Notes: generated by a model not told the origin, from the letters alone. A stretch of 64,000 nt of DNA from Methylobacterium nodulans ORS 2060 (GCF_000022085.1 NC_011894.1:4765001-4829000); one strand, 5' to 3'; numbered from the stretch's first letter, positions 25,207 through 34,161 are shown. Numbers and translations: made by a program.

Positions 25207-26234
25207 GGCTGGGCGGGGAGGGCGGCGAGGCTGGCGGGTTTGGGCGGGCCGACGCTGACCCGGCCGGGCCCGCTCACGGTCGCCTGCAGCACCTTCTTGG
25301 AGACGGGATTGACGACGGCGACGACGGCACCGAGCGGCCCGCCCTCCTTGGCTTGCCCGCGCAGCGCGAGGCTCACGCCCGGACCCTCGTACAGGATCGT
25401 CACGGTCTCGCCGCGCTGCACGAGTTCGGGCCGCGCAAGGTCGCCCGCGCGCAGCTTCTGGCCGGGGGCGAGGGCGCGCTGCGCCACCTGCCCGACGAGA
25501 GAGGCCGCGTCGGCGGTGGCGTCTGCGGACGACCCGTCGCGGGCCCGGCGCTGGACCGTCACGTCCGCCGCGCCCACACTCTCGCCCCGCGCCAGGGCGC
25601 GCGTGAGCACCGCGACCTCAATCATCTCGATCACCTGCCCTGAGACGCGCAGCGAGGCCTGCCGCGCGCCGACGGTGACGAGGGCGGAGACCCGGCGGCT
25701 GCGCGGGTCATAGGCGACCTCCACCGCACTCGCCGGCCCGTCGAGGTCGACCGGCACCGTCAGCACCGGCGGTTCGCCGTCGAAGGCGATCGCGAGGTTT
25801 TTTGGATCGAGGCCCTGCTGGCGCGCCAAGGCCGCTGCCACCGCGGCCTCGATCTCCGGCCCGGCGATGCGGCGCGCCGCCCGCTGCACCGTGATCTGCA
25901 GGCGCCCGCCGCTCTCCGGCGGTTCGAGGCCGAGCGTGGCCGCCGCCTCGGCGATGCGGCGCACCTGGATCGTCCCGGTGGTGCCGAGGGCCGGCGCCCG
26001 GAACAGGGGCCGTTCCGCGAGATCCGCCGGCGCATTCTCGACGAGGTCGCCGAGGGTGACCACGTCGCGCCGGGCGGTAATGTCGCCCTTGAGCGAGGGC
26101 CGCACCGGCCCGGCGGCCAGCACCGGCAGGGTGAGGAGCCAGAGCGCGATCAGCGCCAGGGCGGTGCGCCCGATGATGCCCGGATTGAGGATGGCGCAGG
26201 CGCGTGCCGGCGGGTCTCGGGGATCGAAGCTCAT
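25203..26234 (-). CDS. flgA: flagellar P-ring chaperone FlgA
   Basis: This is a 343-residue FlgA with an N-terminal signal segment (ALALIALWLLTLPVLA). The central region contains GDITARRDVVTLGDLVENAP, and the SAF/ChapFlgA C-terminal region contains LTRALARGESVGAADVTVQ, LVGQVAQRALAPGQKLRAGDL and VQRGETVTILYEGPG. It assists P-ring assembly in the periplasm. The ATG at 26234 follows flgG by 20 bases. Confidence 0.9.
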   Translation of the reverse strand: MSFDPRDPPARACAILNPGIIGRTALALIALWLLTLPVLAAGPVRPSLKGDITARRDVVTLGDLVENAPADLAERPLFRAPALGTTGTIQVRRIAEAAATLGLEPPESGGRLQITVQRAARRIAGPEIEAAVAAALARQQGLDPKNLAIAFDGEPPVLTVPVDLDGPASAVEVAYDPRSRRVSALVTVGARQASLRVSGQVIEMIEVAVLTRALARGESVGAADVTVQRRARDGSSADATADAASLVGQVAQRALAPGQKLRAGDLARPELVQRGETVTILYEGPGVSLALRGQAKEGGPLGAVVAVVNPVSKKVLQATVSGPGRVSVGPPKPASLAALPAQP

Positions 26235-26254
26235 GGATCGAAGCTCTTGGCGCG

Positions 26255-27046
26255 CTATCCGCGGAACATCTGCGAGGTGGTGGAGAGCATCTGGTCGGCG
26301 GCGGTGACCACCTTCGAGTTCATCTCGTAGGCGCGCTGCGCCGCGATCAGCGACGAGATCTCGGTGACCGCATTGACGTTCGCCTCTTCGAGGTAGCTCT
26401 GCTGCAGGTTCCCGAAGCCCTCGGCGCCCGGATTGCCCGTGATGGCCGGTCCCGAGGCCAGGGTCTCGGTGAAGAGGTTGTCGCCGATCGATTCGAGGCC
26501 GACCTTGTTGACGAACCGCGCGAGCTGGATCTGGCCGAGATTCTGCGGGGCGGTCTGGCCCGGGACCGTGGCCTGCACCATGCCCGAGGCGCTGATGGTG
26601 ACCCCGGTCGCGTTGTTGGGGACGGTGATGCTGGGATTGATGAGGTAGCCGTCCCGGGTGACGATCTGCCCCTGCGAGTCGAGGTCGAAGGAACCGTCCC
26701 GCGTGTAGGCGGTGCGCCCGTCCGGCAGCGTGATCTGGAAAAAACCCTCGCCGCGGATGGCGATATCGTAGGTTTTTTCCGTCGAGGACAGCGTCCCCTG
26801 GCTCATCACGCGGGCGGTCGAGGTGGTCTTCACGCCCGAGCCGAGGGCGAGGCCGGCCGGCAGCTGGTTGCCCTGGTCGGAGGTCGCCGAGCCCGCCCGG
26901 CGCAGGTTCTGGTAGAGCAGATCCTGGAAATGCGCCTGCTGGCGCTTGTAGCCGGTGGTGCGCAGGTTCGCGATGTTGTTGGAGATGACCTGGACGTTGA
27001 GTTCCTGGGCCGCCATGCCGGTGGCGGCGGCGTAGAGCGCGCGCAT
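26255..27046 (-). CDS. flgG: flagellar distal rod protein FlgG
   Basis: This is a 263-residue rod protein. The N-terminal MRALYAAATGMAAQELNVQVISNNIANLRTTGYK and the C-terminal EANVNAVTEISSLIAAQRAYEMNSKVVTAADQML are diagnostic. Length equals the usual 260-262 aa. GAGGA lies nine bases before the ATG. It forms the distal rod between FlgF and the hook. Confidence 0.95.
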   Translation of the reverse strand: MRALYAAATGMAAQELNVQVISNNIANLRTTGYKRQQAHFQDLLYQNLRRAGSATSDQGNQLPAGLALGSGVKTTSTARVMSQGTLSSTEKTYDIAIRGEGFFQITLPDGRTAYTRDGSFDLDSQGQIVTRDGYLINPSITVPNNATGVTISASGMVQATVPGQTAPQNLGQIQLARFVNKVGLESIGDNLFTETLASGPAITGNPGAEGFGNLQQSYLEEANVNAVTEISSLIAAQRAYEMNSKVVTAADQMLSTTSQMFRG

Positions 27047-27058
27047 GGTTCAAGTCCT

Positions 27059-27805
27059 CTAGGCGGTGCCGATATCGGCGAGGCGCTGGATGGCGCTGCC
27101 GCGCAGGGCGTCCATCCGCGAGACTGAGTCTGAGACGAGCGCGTAGATGCGGTTGACCTCCATCATCCGGGTCATGGTGAGAACCGGGCTGACATTCGAG
27201 CGCTCCACTGCGCCCGGCTCCACCCGGGCCTGCGTCCCTGCGGGCAGCGGGGCGGCGGTGGCGGCGTAGAGGTTCGCGCCCGCATTGCTGAGCGCCTGCG
27301 GATCGGAGAAGCGGACGAGGCGCAGCTTGCCGCGATTGCCCTGATTGGTGGAGATCGTGCCGTCCGGCCCGATCGCCGCGCCTGTCTCCTGCGGGTTGAA
27401 CTGGATCGGCCCGCCATCGCCCAGCACGAGGTTGCCGTCGCTGGTGACGAGCTGCCCCTGCGCGTTGAGCTCGAAGGCGCCGTTGCGGGTGTAGCGCTCG
27501 CCCTGCGGGGTCTGCACGGCGAAGAAGGCGTCGCCGCGGATCGCCGCGTTGAGGGGATTCCCGGTGGTCTCGATCGGCCCCTGCGACAGGTCGAGCGGCG
27601 TGCCGGCATCGATCACGTAGGAGAGGCGCCGGTCCGGCCGCCGAAAGGTCTCGGCGCTCGCCTTCGGCATCAGGTATTCCTGGAACCGGGTCGTGCGCGC
27701 CTTGAAGCCCGTCGTCGAGACGTTCGCCATGTTGTTGGCGATCACCTCGAGTTCGCGCCCCAGCGCCACCTGGGCCGAGAGACCGATCAACTGCGCGTTC
27801 TGCAT
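27059..27805 (-). CDS. flgF: flagellar proximal rod protein FlgF
   Basis: This is a 248-residue rod protein. The N-terminus NAQLIGLSAQVALGRELEVIANNMANVSTTGFK and C-terminus ERSNVSPVLTMTRMMEVNRIYALVSDSVSRM mark FlgF. The ATG at 27805 has GAGG about five bases upstream and fits the family start; an upstream ATG at 27868 adds residues without homology. It is first of the flgFGAH operon and diverges from fliL. Confidence 0.92.
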   Translation of the reverse strand: MQNAQLIGLSAQVALGRELEVIANNMANVSTTGFKARTTRFQEYLMPKASAETFRRPDRRLSYVIDAGTPLDLSQGPIETTGNPLNAAIRGDAFFAVQTPQGERYTRNGAFELNAQGQLVTSDGNLVLGDGGPIQFNPQETGAAIGPDGTISTNQGNRGKLRLVRFSDPQALSNAGANLYAATAAPLPAGTQARVEPGAVERSNVSPVLTMTRMMEVNRIYALVSDSVSRMDALRGSAIQRLADIGTA

Positions 27806-27988
27806 CGTCGCCTCAGCGCTCCACCCGCCGCCCTCCAGGGCTGGCGGGATGGTAAACGCAGGCGTCATGCCATTCGTGCCGGCGCCGAAGAAACCTTTAT
27901 TCGGAATGGCTTATGTCAACGGACAAGGAATCCGGCGCTGCCGCCGGTCCGGCCGCGCGGCAGGTTCGACCCGGCAGCTTTTGCCGCC

Positions 27989-28003
27989 TTAACGACGCGT
28001 TAA
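27989..28003 (+). promoter_or_regulatory. CtrA box in the flgF-fliL divergent region
   Basis: TTAA-CGACGCG-TTAAC is a full match to TTAA-N7-TTAA. It ends about 65 bases before the fliL ATG and lies about 185 bases from flgF. CtrA controls early flagellar operons in alphaproteobacteria, so this probably drives fliL-fliM-DUF6468-motE. Confidence 0.6.
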
Positions 28004-28068
28004 CCGTGTTCCTTTACCTGCCGGAGGGCCAGCCCCCTGTTCGGGCGGGCACGGGATTACAGCGAGCC

Positions 28069-28578
28069 ATGGCGAAGAAGCCGAAGAGGGCCCCCGACGA
28101 CGAGGAGGGCGCCGAGGGCGAGGCCCGGCCCCCCGGGGGATCGCGCAAGAGGCTCGTCCTGATCGCGCTCGCGGCCGTCCTGCTGCTCGGCGGTGGAGGA
28201 GGCGGGTACCTGTTCCTGAAGAGCCGCGCCGCCCATGCGGAGAAGCAGGCCGCCGAGACGAAGGCGCCCGTCGCCTTCATGGACCTGCGCGAGATGGTGA
28301 TGAACCTCACCTCCGACATCGGCCAGAGCCAGACCCGCTTCATCAAGCTCAAGGTCGCCCTGGAGGTGCGGGACGCGAAAGTGGCGGCGGAGATCCAGCC
28401 GCTGATGCCGCGCGTCGAGGATGCGTTCCAGGTCTATATCCGCGAACTCCGGCCTACGGATTTCGAAGGATCGATGGGCACCTATCGCCTGCGCGAGGAA
28501 TTGCTGCGCCGTGTCAACGTCGCGGTCTATCCCGCCAAGGTCGACGCTGTGCTGTTCAAGGAATTCGTGATCCAGTAG
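28069..28578 (+). CDS. fliL: flagellar basal body-associated protein FliL
   Basis: This is a 169-residue inner-membrane protein with a charged cytoplasmic N-terminus, a Gly-rich transmembrane helix (RLVLIALAAVLLLGGGGGGYLF), and a periplasmic stomatin-like domain ending RRVNVAVYPAKVDAVLFKEFVIQ. It supports stator function at the motor. The ATG at 28069 is chosen for family length. It is followed 11 bases later by fliM. Confidence 0.9.
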   Translation: MAKKPKRAPDDEEGAEGEARPPGGSRKRLVLIALAAVLLLGGGGGGYLFLKSRAAHAEKQAAETKAPVAFMDLREMVMNLTSDIGQSQTRFIKLKVALEVRDAKVAAEIQPLMPRVEDAFQVYIRELRPTDFEGSMGTYRLREELLRRVNVAVYPAKVDAVLFKEFVIQ

Positions 28579-28589
28579 GGGCGCGGAAG

Positions 28590-29801
28590 GTGGCCGGTCC
28601 GGACGACGGGATCCTCGACGACGATTGGGCGGCGGCGCTCGCCGAGCAGGGCGGCGGCGACGCCTCGCTGGCCGAGGAATGGGGGGCGGCGCTCGCCGAG
28701 CAGGGCACCACCACCCAGGTGAACGACATGGCGGCCGAATGGGCCACCATGATCGACGAGAGCGAGGCCGAGAACCTCCCCGAACTCGCCGGCAACGACC
28801 GCATCCTCAACCAGGAGGAGATAGACCAGGTCCTCGGCTTCTCGCTGAGGGAGCTCTCGGCCTCGGGCGCTGGCGGCATCCGCGCCATCGTCGATTCGGG
28901 CGTCGTCTCGTACGAACGCCTGCCGATGCTGGAGATCGTCTTCGACCGGATGATCCGGTTGCTGTCGACCTCCCTGCGCAACTTCTTCCAGGACAACGTC
29001 GAAGTCACCCTCGACAACATCACCTCGGTGCGGTTCGGCGACTACCTCAACGCCATCCCGATGCCGACCCTGCTCGGCGTGTTCAAGGCCGATCTGTGGG
29101 AGAATTCCGGCCTCCTCACGGTCGATTCGAGCCTCGCCTATGCGACCCTCGACCTGCTGCTCGGCGGCAAGCGCGGCACCACGACGATCCGCCTGGACGG
29201 GCGGCCCTTCACCAGCATCGAGATGTCCCTGGTGCGCCGGATGCTGGAGATCATCCTGGGCGATCTCGAAGCCTCCTTCCAGCCGCTCTCGCCCGTGCGG
29301 TTCCAGATCGACCGCATCGAGTCGAACCCCCGCTTCGCCACCATCACGCGGCCGGCCAACGCCGCCATCCTCATCGACCTCAAGCTCGACATGGAGGGCC
29401 GCGGCGGCCTCCTGCAGATCCTCTTCCCCTACGCCACGATCGAGCCGATCCGCGACCTGCTGCTGCAGAGCTTCATGGGCGAGAAGCTCGGGCGCGACCA
29501 TGTCTGGGAAGGGCATCTCGCCACCGAAATCTGGCAGGCCGACCTCGCGGTCGAGGCCGTCCTCCACGAGATGACGCTGCCGCTGCGGCGCGTCCTCTCG
29601 CTCGAGGTCGGCGACACCATCATGTTCGACGCCAAGCCCACGGACCTCATCACCCTGCGCTGCGGCGACTGGGCGCTCACGCAGGGCCGGATCGGGCGCC
29701 TCGACGACAGCATCGCCGTCCAGGTCACCCGCCCCCTGCGGCGCGCCCGCACCACCTTCGCGGCCTTCGAGGCCTCCATGAAGAACCAGAAGGACGGCTG
29801 A
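28590..29801 (+). CDS. fliM: flagellar motor switch protein FliM
   Basis: This is a 403-residue C-ring protein. RILNQEEIDQVLGF is the N-terminal switch motif, followed by the CheC-like middle domain (DRMIRLLSTSLRNFF, GLLTVDSSLAYATLDLLLGG) and the C-terminal SpoA domain (LEVGDTIMFDAKPTDLITLRCGDWALTQGRIGRLDDSIAVQV). An unusual feature is the 60-residue acidic N-terminal extension, in which WAAALAEQG occurs twice in tandem. It starts at a GTG. Confidence 0.93.
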   Translation: MAGPDDGILDDDWAAALAEQGGGDASLAEEWGAALAEQGTTTQVNDMAAEWATMIDESEAENLPELAGNDRILNQEEIDQVLGFSLRELSASGAGGIRAIVDSGVVSYERLPMLEIVFDRMIRLLSTSLRNFFQDNVEVTLDNITSVRFGDYLNAIPMPTLLGVFKADLWENSGLLTVDSSLAYATLDLLLGGKRGTTTIRLDGRPFTSIEMSLVRRMLEIILGDLEASFQPLSPVRFQIDRIESNPRFATITRPANAAILIDLKLDMEGRGGLLQILFPYATIEPIRDLLLQSFMGEKLGRDHVWEGHLATEIWQADLAVEAVLHEMTLPLRRVLSLEVGDTIMFDAKPTDLITLRCGDWALTQGRIGRLDDSIAVQVTRPLRRARTTFAAFEASMKNQKDG

Positions 29802-29836
29802 TCCATGCCCGATACCCGTGAGGAAGGGCCGCTTCC

Positions 29837-30346
29837 ATGACCGCCCTCGTCGGGATGCTGGCCGATGGGCTCGTCGCCGTCCTGCTCGTGGCGAGCATCG
29901 TCTCCTCGGTACGTCTCAGCCGCCGCATCACCCGCCTCAAGGCCGACGAAGCCGCCCTGCGCCGGACCATCGGCGACCTGATGGTCGCCACCGAATCCGC
30001 CGAGCGCGCCATCACCGGCCTCCGGGCGACGCTCGGCGAATGCGAACGCACGCTCGCCGAGCGCCTCACCGTGGCCGAGGCGATGACGGCGGGGCTCGCG
30101 GACGGCGTCCGGGCCGGTGAGGAGGTCGTGACCCGCATCGGCCGGATCGTCGCCCAGGCCCGTCCGGCGGTGTCGCCTGTGCCGGCCGCACCCGGATCCG
30201 CCGGGCTCAAGCCGGCCGAGCCCAGGCCGGTCGCGATGCCCGAAGCGCCCGCGGTCTCGACCGCCGAACGGCTCGGCGCCGCCGCGGCGGCCGCGCGGGC
30301 CCTCAGCGAGCGCGCCCTGAGCCGGCTCCAAAGCCAGGCCGCATGA
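29837..30346 (+). CDS. DUF6468 flagellar-operon protein
   Basis: This is a 169-residue protein with one N-terminal membrane helix (MLADGLVAVLLVASIVSSVRL), then a coiled-coil (ITRLKADEAALRRTIGDLMVATESAERAI...) and an Ala/Pro-rich tail. It matches the DUF6468 proteins found between fliM and motE in alphaproteobacteria. Function is not established; the position suggests a motor or stator accessory role. Its stop overlaps the next start (ATGA). Confidence 0.72.
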   Translation: MTALVGMLADGLVAVLLVASIVSSVRLSRRITRLKADEAALRRTIGDLMVATESAERAITGLRATLGECERTLAERLTVAEAMTAGLADGVRAGEEVVTRIGRIVAQARPAVSPVPAAPGSAGLKPAEPRPVAMPEAPAVSTAERLGAAAAAARALSERALSRLQSQAA

Positions 30347-31230
30347 GCCCGCAGTTGCGCCGGCTCGCCGCCGCGCTCGCCGGCGTCCCGGCCAAGCCGG
30401 CGGCCAAGGCCGCGCCCGGCAAGGTGCCGGCCGGCAAGCTTCCGACGAGGCCATCGGGCAAGCTGATCCCGAAGCCGTCCTGGCGGGCCCCGAGCCTGCG
30501 GCTGCGCCTGATCGATGCGGTGGCGCTCGCCGCCGGCGGTCTCCTGCTGCTGAAGCTGATCGGCTTTGCGGCGGAAGACGGGACGCCGCGTCGGACGGAC
30601 TTCGCCCAGGTTCTCGCCCATGCGCGGACCAACTCCGAGCCGGCCGATCCGTCGGTCACCGGCTCGGTCTTGCCGAAGGAGGAGGGCGAGGCGGCCAAGG
30701 ATCCGCTCAAGGACCTGCCGAAGCCGGCCGCGAAGGCGCCCCCGGAGAGCGGCTCCGCTGCCGAGCGGGCGATCCTGGAGAAGCTCGGTGCAAGGCGTGA
30801 GGCGCTCCAGCAGCGCAACCGCGACCTCGACACCCGCGAGCAGCTGATCGAGAATGCCGAGCGCCGGCTGGAGAGCCGCATCAACGACCTCAAGTTCCTG
30901 GAGGACAAGGCCGAGGGCGGCGCCGCCCGCAAGGCCGAGAGCGAGGCGGCTGCGCTCAAGCCGATCGTGACCATGTACGAGACGATGAAGCCGAAGGATG
31001 CCGCCCGCGTCTTCGACCGTCTTTCCCTCGACGTGCTGGTGCCGGTGGTGGTGGCCATGAATCCGCGCAAGATGGCGGAGGTTCTGGCGGTGATGCAGCC
31101 CGAGGCCGCCGAGAAGCTGACGGTCGCGCTGGCGATGCGCGCGCGCGGTGTCGCCCCGCTCCCTGCATCCCCGGGCGCGCCGCCACTGCCACCGAACGAA
31201 CTCCCGGCGATCGACGCGCCGATGCGGTGA
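30343..31230 (+). CDS. motE: MotE-like flagellar motor protein (MgtE N-domain)
   Basis: This is a 295-residue protein with a Lys/Pro/Ala-rich cytoplasmic start, one membrane helix (LIDAVALAAGGLLLLKLIGF), a periplasmic coiled coil (ALQQRNRDLDTREQLIENAERRLESRINDLKF) and a C-terminal MgtE_N-like helical domain (YETMKPKDAARVFDRLSLDVLVPVVVAMNPRKMAEVLAVM). In Sinorhizobium, MotE is a periplasmic chaperone for MotC. It is translationally coupled to the preceding gene. Confidence 0.82.
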   Translation: MSPQLRRLAAALAGVPAKPAAKAAPGKVPAGKLPTRPSGKLIPKPSWRAPSLRLRLIDAVALAAGGLLLLKLIGFAAEDGTPRRTDFAQVLAHARTNSEPADPSVTGSVLPKEEGEAAKDPLKDLPKPAAKAPPESGSAAERAILEKLGARREALQQRNRDLDTREQLIENAERRLESRINDLKFLEDKAEGGAARKAESEAAALKPIVTMYETMKPKDAARVFDRLSLDVLVPVVVAMNPRKMAEVLAVMQPEAAEKLTVALAMRARGVAPLPASPGAPPLPPNELPAIDAPMR

Positions 31231-31261
31231 TACCAACCGCCGGAGCGATCCTGAGGGATGA

Positions 31262-31524
31262 CACGGCTTCCGGTTGATCTGTTCCGAGACGAGCCTGCGC
31301 GGGGAACCCCTCTCCCGTGCGGGAGAGGGGCAGGCGATCGAAGATCGCGCGTGAGGGTCCAGGTGGTTCAGCAAGAAGACGGAACCGGGCCGCTGCCAGC
31401 ACCGCCGTCAGAGCTTTACTGCGGCAGGGTCCGGGACCCTCACCCCCACCCCTCTCCCGCACGGGAGAGGGGATCCCGCGGTTCCCGCGCCCTCTTGTCT
31501 TCGAACAGATCAACCGGAAGCCGT
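31262..31524. repeat. MITE-like element with 22-bp terminal inverted repeats
   Basis: Perfect 22-bp inverted ends lie at 31262-31283 (starting ACGGCTTCCGGTTGATC) and 31503-31524 (ending CAACCGGAAGCCGT). Inside are two CCCTCTCCCG[TC][GA]CGGGAGAGGG hairpins (31307-31330 and about 31449-31473) bracketing AGGTGGTTCAGCAAG and CCGCTGCCAGCACC. A second copy lies at about 63110-63312 and one end survives at 7215-7238. No transposase is encoded. Confidence 0.65.
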
Positions 31525-31526
31525 AT

Positions 31527-31622
31527 GAAACCGGCTGACCGAGCGCTTCCTTCTGTGGCAGCCCCACCGGCTCACCTGCCGAGGAGCGTGGCGGCTTCCA
31601 TGCAGGCATGCAGGGCGGTTTC
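31527..31622. repeat. truncated relative of the CTCATGCTGAGG repeat
   Basis: GAAACCGGCTGACCGAGCGC, then GTGGCAGCCCCACCGGCTC, then GGCGGTTTCTGTT match the outer flanks of copies A-C. The palindromic core is missing or worn down. Confidence 0.45.
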
Positions 31623-31625
31623 TGT

Positions 31626-33962
31626 TCAGTTCGAGGTGTCGGCGTGGCGATCCGCGCCGGCCGGCGGCCTCGTCCGGCGCCGGGGCGCCGGCTTGCGGGG
31701 GGAAGGCTTCGCCGGAGCGTCCGGCCTCGGCGCCGCATGCGCATCGAGAAAGCGCCGGCAGGCCGAGAAGTCGGTCGCGGCGTCGTCCGGCAGCTTGTCG
31801 AGGCCGTTCTCCCGCGCGAGCGCCTCGGCGTAGCGCCGCATCGCGGGCGTGGGTGGTCGCGGCGCGCCCGGAGCGGCGGCTTCCCGCTGCTCCGCATGCG
31901 CATCGAGGAACCGGCGGCAGATGGCGGCGTCCTGCTTGAGCCCGCGCGGCAGCCGGAGGCCCTTGCGGGCAGCGAGCGCGGTGGCGAAGGCGACCATGGC
32001 CGGCGTCGGCGGCCGCCCCGCCCCATCGGGAGAGGGTGCCGCAACGGCGAGCCGTTCGGATCCCGCCACCGCGGCGATCAGCGCGTCGAGCCGCGCCCGC
32101 GTCCGCTGGCGGAATTCCTCCGCCCGCCGGACCGCCTCCGCACGGCTGGGGGCGCGGCCGATCTCGGCGAGGTCCGCCTCGAACACCGCCCGCCCGACCG
32201 GATCGCCATAGGCCGGGAAGACCCGCCTCACGGCGTCGATGAAGGCGAGCCCCGCCTCCGTCACGGTGATCGCCGGATCCTTGCCCTTGGCCAGCACCAC
32301 GTAGTGGCTCTTCTCCAGCTTCGGCAGCACGGCATCGCGGGTGGCGGCCGTGCCGAGGCCGCGCGGCTCGTTGGGGTTGGCGGGATTCTCCAGCGCACGC
32401 CGGAGCACCGGATCCTCGACCTGATCGATGAGGCGGCCCATGACGACGGGCAGCTCGCCCCGGGTGATGCGCCGCGGCGGCTCGGTCACGGCGGTCTCGA
32501 CCGTGGCGTCCGTTGCTCGGGCGGCGGCGCCGTCGCGCAGGGGCGGGAGGCGGCCGGTCGTCGGCTCATCGTCGCGCCGCGCCTTGCCGGGGACCGGATC
32601 CTCGTCCTCGGCCTCGCTCCCATAGACGGCCCGCCAGCCGGGCGCGCGCACGACGCTGCCCGTCACCGCGAAGCGCTTCGGTCCCGGCGGCGTCGCCACC
32701 TCGGCCGCCACGGTGGTGCGGGCGTCGATGCCGTCCGGCAGGTGGGCGGCGAGGTAGGACTTGGCCACCAGCTCCCATAGGCGCCACGCCTCCGGGCCGA
32801 GCTCGCCGCGCCGCGGGACCTTGCGCAGGGGGACGATGGCGTGGTGCTCGCCCGGATCCTTCACGTAGTGCCCGCGCGGGCCGCGCCGCACCACGATCGC
32901 CTCCCCGGCCGGCACGAGCTCCGCGACGTCGTCGAGGCAACCGGCGATCGCCGCGAGGATCGCCGCCGCATCGCCGCTCTGGCTCTCGGGCAGGTGCTCG
33001 GATTCGGTGCGCGGATAGCTCAGGAAGCCGGAATCGTAGAGATCCTGTGCCGTCGCGGCCGTGCGCTGCGGATCCCAGCCGAACCGCTTGGCGCAGCGCC
33101 GGGCGAGCGTGTCCTTCGAGAACAGGCGGGGAGGGGGGCGGCGCACGTCCTTCTGGACGACCGAGAGCGGCCCCGACCATCCGGCCGCGGCCTCGCGGAT
33201 CGCATCCGCCTCCGCCCGGTCGAAGATCCGCTCCTTGGGCGCGTGCCAGAGGGTGAGCGCCGCGCCCGTCTCCGTCTCGACCGGCATCGCGACCTTGAAG
33301 AAGTCGCGTGGCACGAAGTCCCGGATGCGCCGCTCCAGATCCGCCAGGATCGCGAGCGTCGGCGTCTGCACGCCGCCGAAACGCCAGGGCTCCCGGAAGG
33401 CCGGCGGTCGCAGGCGCAGCGACACGGCCCGCGTGCCGTTGAGGCCGAGATGCCAGTCCTCGTAGCGACGGCAGAGCGCCTCGAGATAGGCCGCATAGTC
33501 CCGCTCGCCGGAATCCGGCTCGCGGGCGAGCGCCGCGAAGGCGCGGCGGATCGAGACCTCGTCGAGGGCGCCGAGCCTGAGCCGCTCCACGCGGCCCCGG
33601 TAGCCGAGATGCTCCAGGACCTCCCAGGCGATCATCGACCCCTCGCGCCCGGGATCCGTCGCGATGATGACGCGGTCGACCCCTTGCAGCGCGCCGCGGA
33701 TCGCCTCGATGCGCCCGGCATGCGATGCGCCTGAACGGTTGCGCGCGTAAGCGACCGGGATCTCGTCCAGGGCGATCGGCAGATCGTCGAAGCGCCACGC
33801 CTTCCAGGCCGGCCGGATCGCGGCGGGCTCCTGCGCGGCGAGAAGATGCCCTTCAGCGGAGACACAGATCGTCGTCGGCGCCTTGAAGAAGCGCTGCAGC
33901 TGACGCATCGCCGAGGGCTTCTCGAAGAAGAACAGCGTCCTGTCGGCCGAGGCACGGGCCAT
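31626..33962 (-). CDS. topB: type IA DNA topoisomerase (topoisomerase III-like)
   Basis: This is a 778-residue topoisomerase. The Toprim start LFFFEKPSAMRQL supplies the general-acid Glu, and the catalytic Tyr316 sits in GFLSYPRTES. The second Toprim motif reads TDPGREGS: Asp103 and Glu107 are in place, but Gly105 replaces the usual second Asp. Core motifs FGGVQTPTLAIL, LFSKDTLARRCAKRFG and RGLGTAATRDAVLPKL follow. The C-terminus lacks zinc fingers; instead a 40-residue module (RPPTPAM...CRRFLDAHA) is present twice, followed by a basic tail. The ATG at 33962 is preferred over 34031. Confidence 0.85.
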   Translation of the reverse strand: MARASADRTLFFFEKPSAMRQLQRFFKAPTTICVSAEGHLLAAQEPAAIRPAWKAWRFDDLPIALDEIPVAYARNRSGASHAGRIEAIRGALQGVDRVIIATDPGREGSMIAWEVLEHLGYRGRVERLRLGALDEVSIRRAFAALAREPDSGERDYAAYLEALCRRYEDWHLGLNGTRAVSLRLRPPAFREPWRFGGVQTPTLAILADLERRIRDFVPRDFFKVAMPVETETGAALTLWHAPKERIFDRAEADAIREAAAGWSGPLSVVQKDVRRPPPRLFSKDTLARRCAKRFGWDPQRTAATAQDLYDSGFLSYPRTESEHLPESQSGDAAAILAAIAGCLDDVAELVPAGEAIVVRRGPRGHYVKDPGEHHAIVPLRKVPRRGELGPEAWRLWELVAKSYLAAHLPDGIDARTTVAAEVATPPGPKRFAVTGSVVRAPGWRAVYGSEAEDEDPVPGKARRDDEPTTGRLPPLRDGAAARATDATVETAVTEPPRRITRGELPVVMGRLIDQVEDPVLRRALENPANPNEPRGLGTAATRDAVLPKLEKSHYVVLAKGKDPAITVTEAGLAFIDAVRRVFPAYGDPVGRAVFEADLAEIGRAPSRAEAVRRAEEFRQRTRARLDALIAAVAGSERLAVAAPSPDGAGRPPTPAMVAFATALAARKGLRLPRGLKQDAAICRRFLDAHAEQREAAAPGAPRPPTPAMRRYAEALARENGLDKLPDDAATDFSACRRFLDAHAAPRPDAPAKPSPRKPAPRRRTRPPAGADRHADTSN

Positions 33963-34161
33963 GGGTCGGGGCTTCCCGGAGCGGGTTCTCGAACAAAGCA
34001 GGAACATATGGCTCGCGCCGCGACAGGTCAACGGGCTCTGGCGCTCATCCCGGGATCGCCGCAGGTTGTCCAGTCCGCACCAGTTGTGGTCGGCGTCTTG
34101 CCTCGTCGAGAAAGGATGTCATCATGATCAGTGAGGGGAAGAGGGCACAAGGGGCAGTCCC

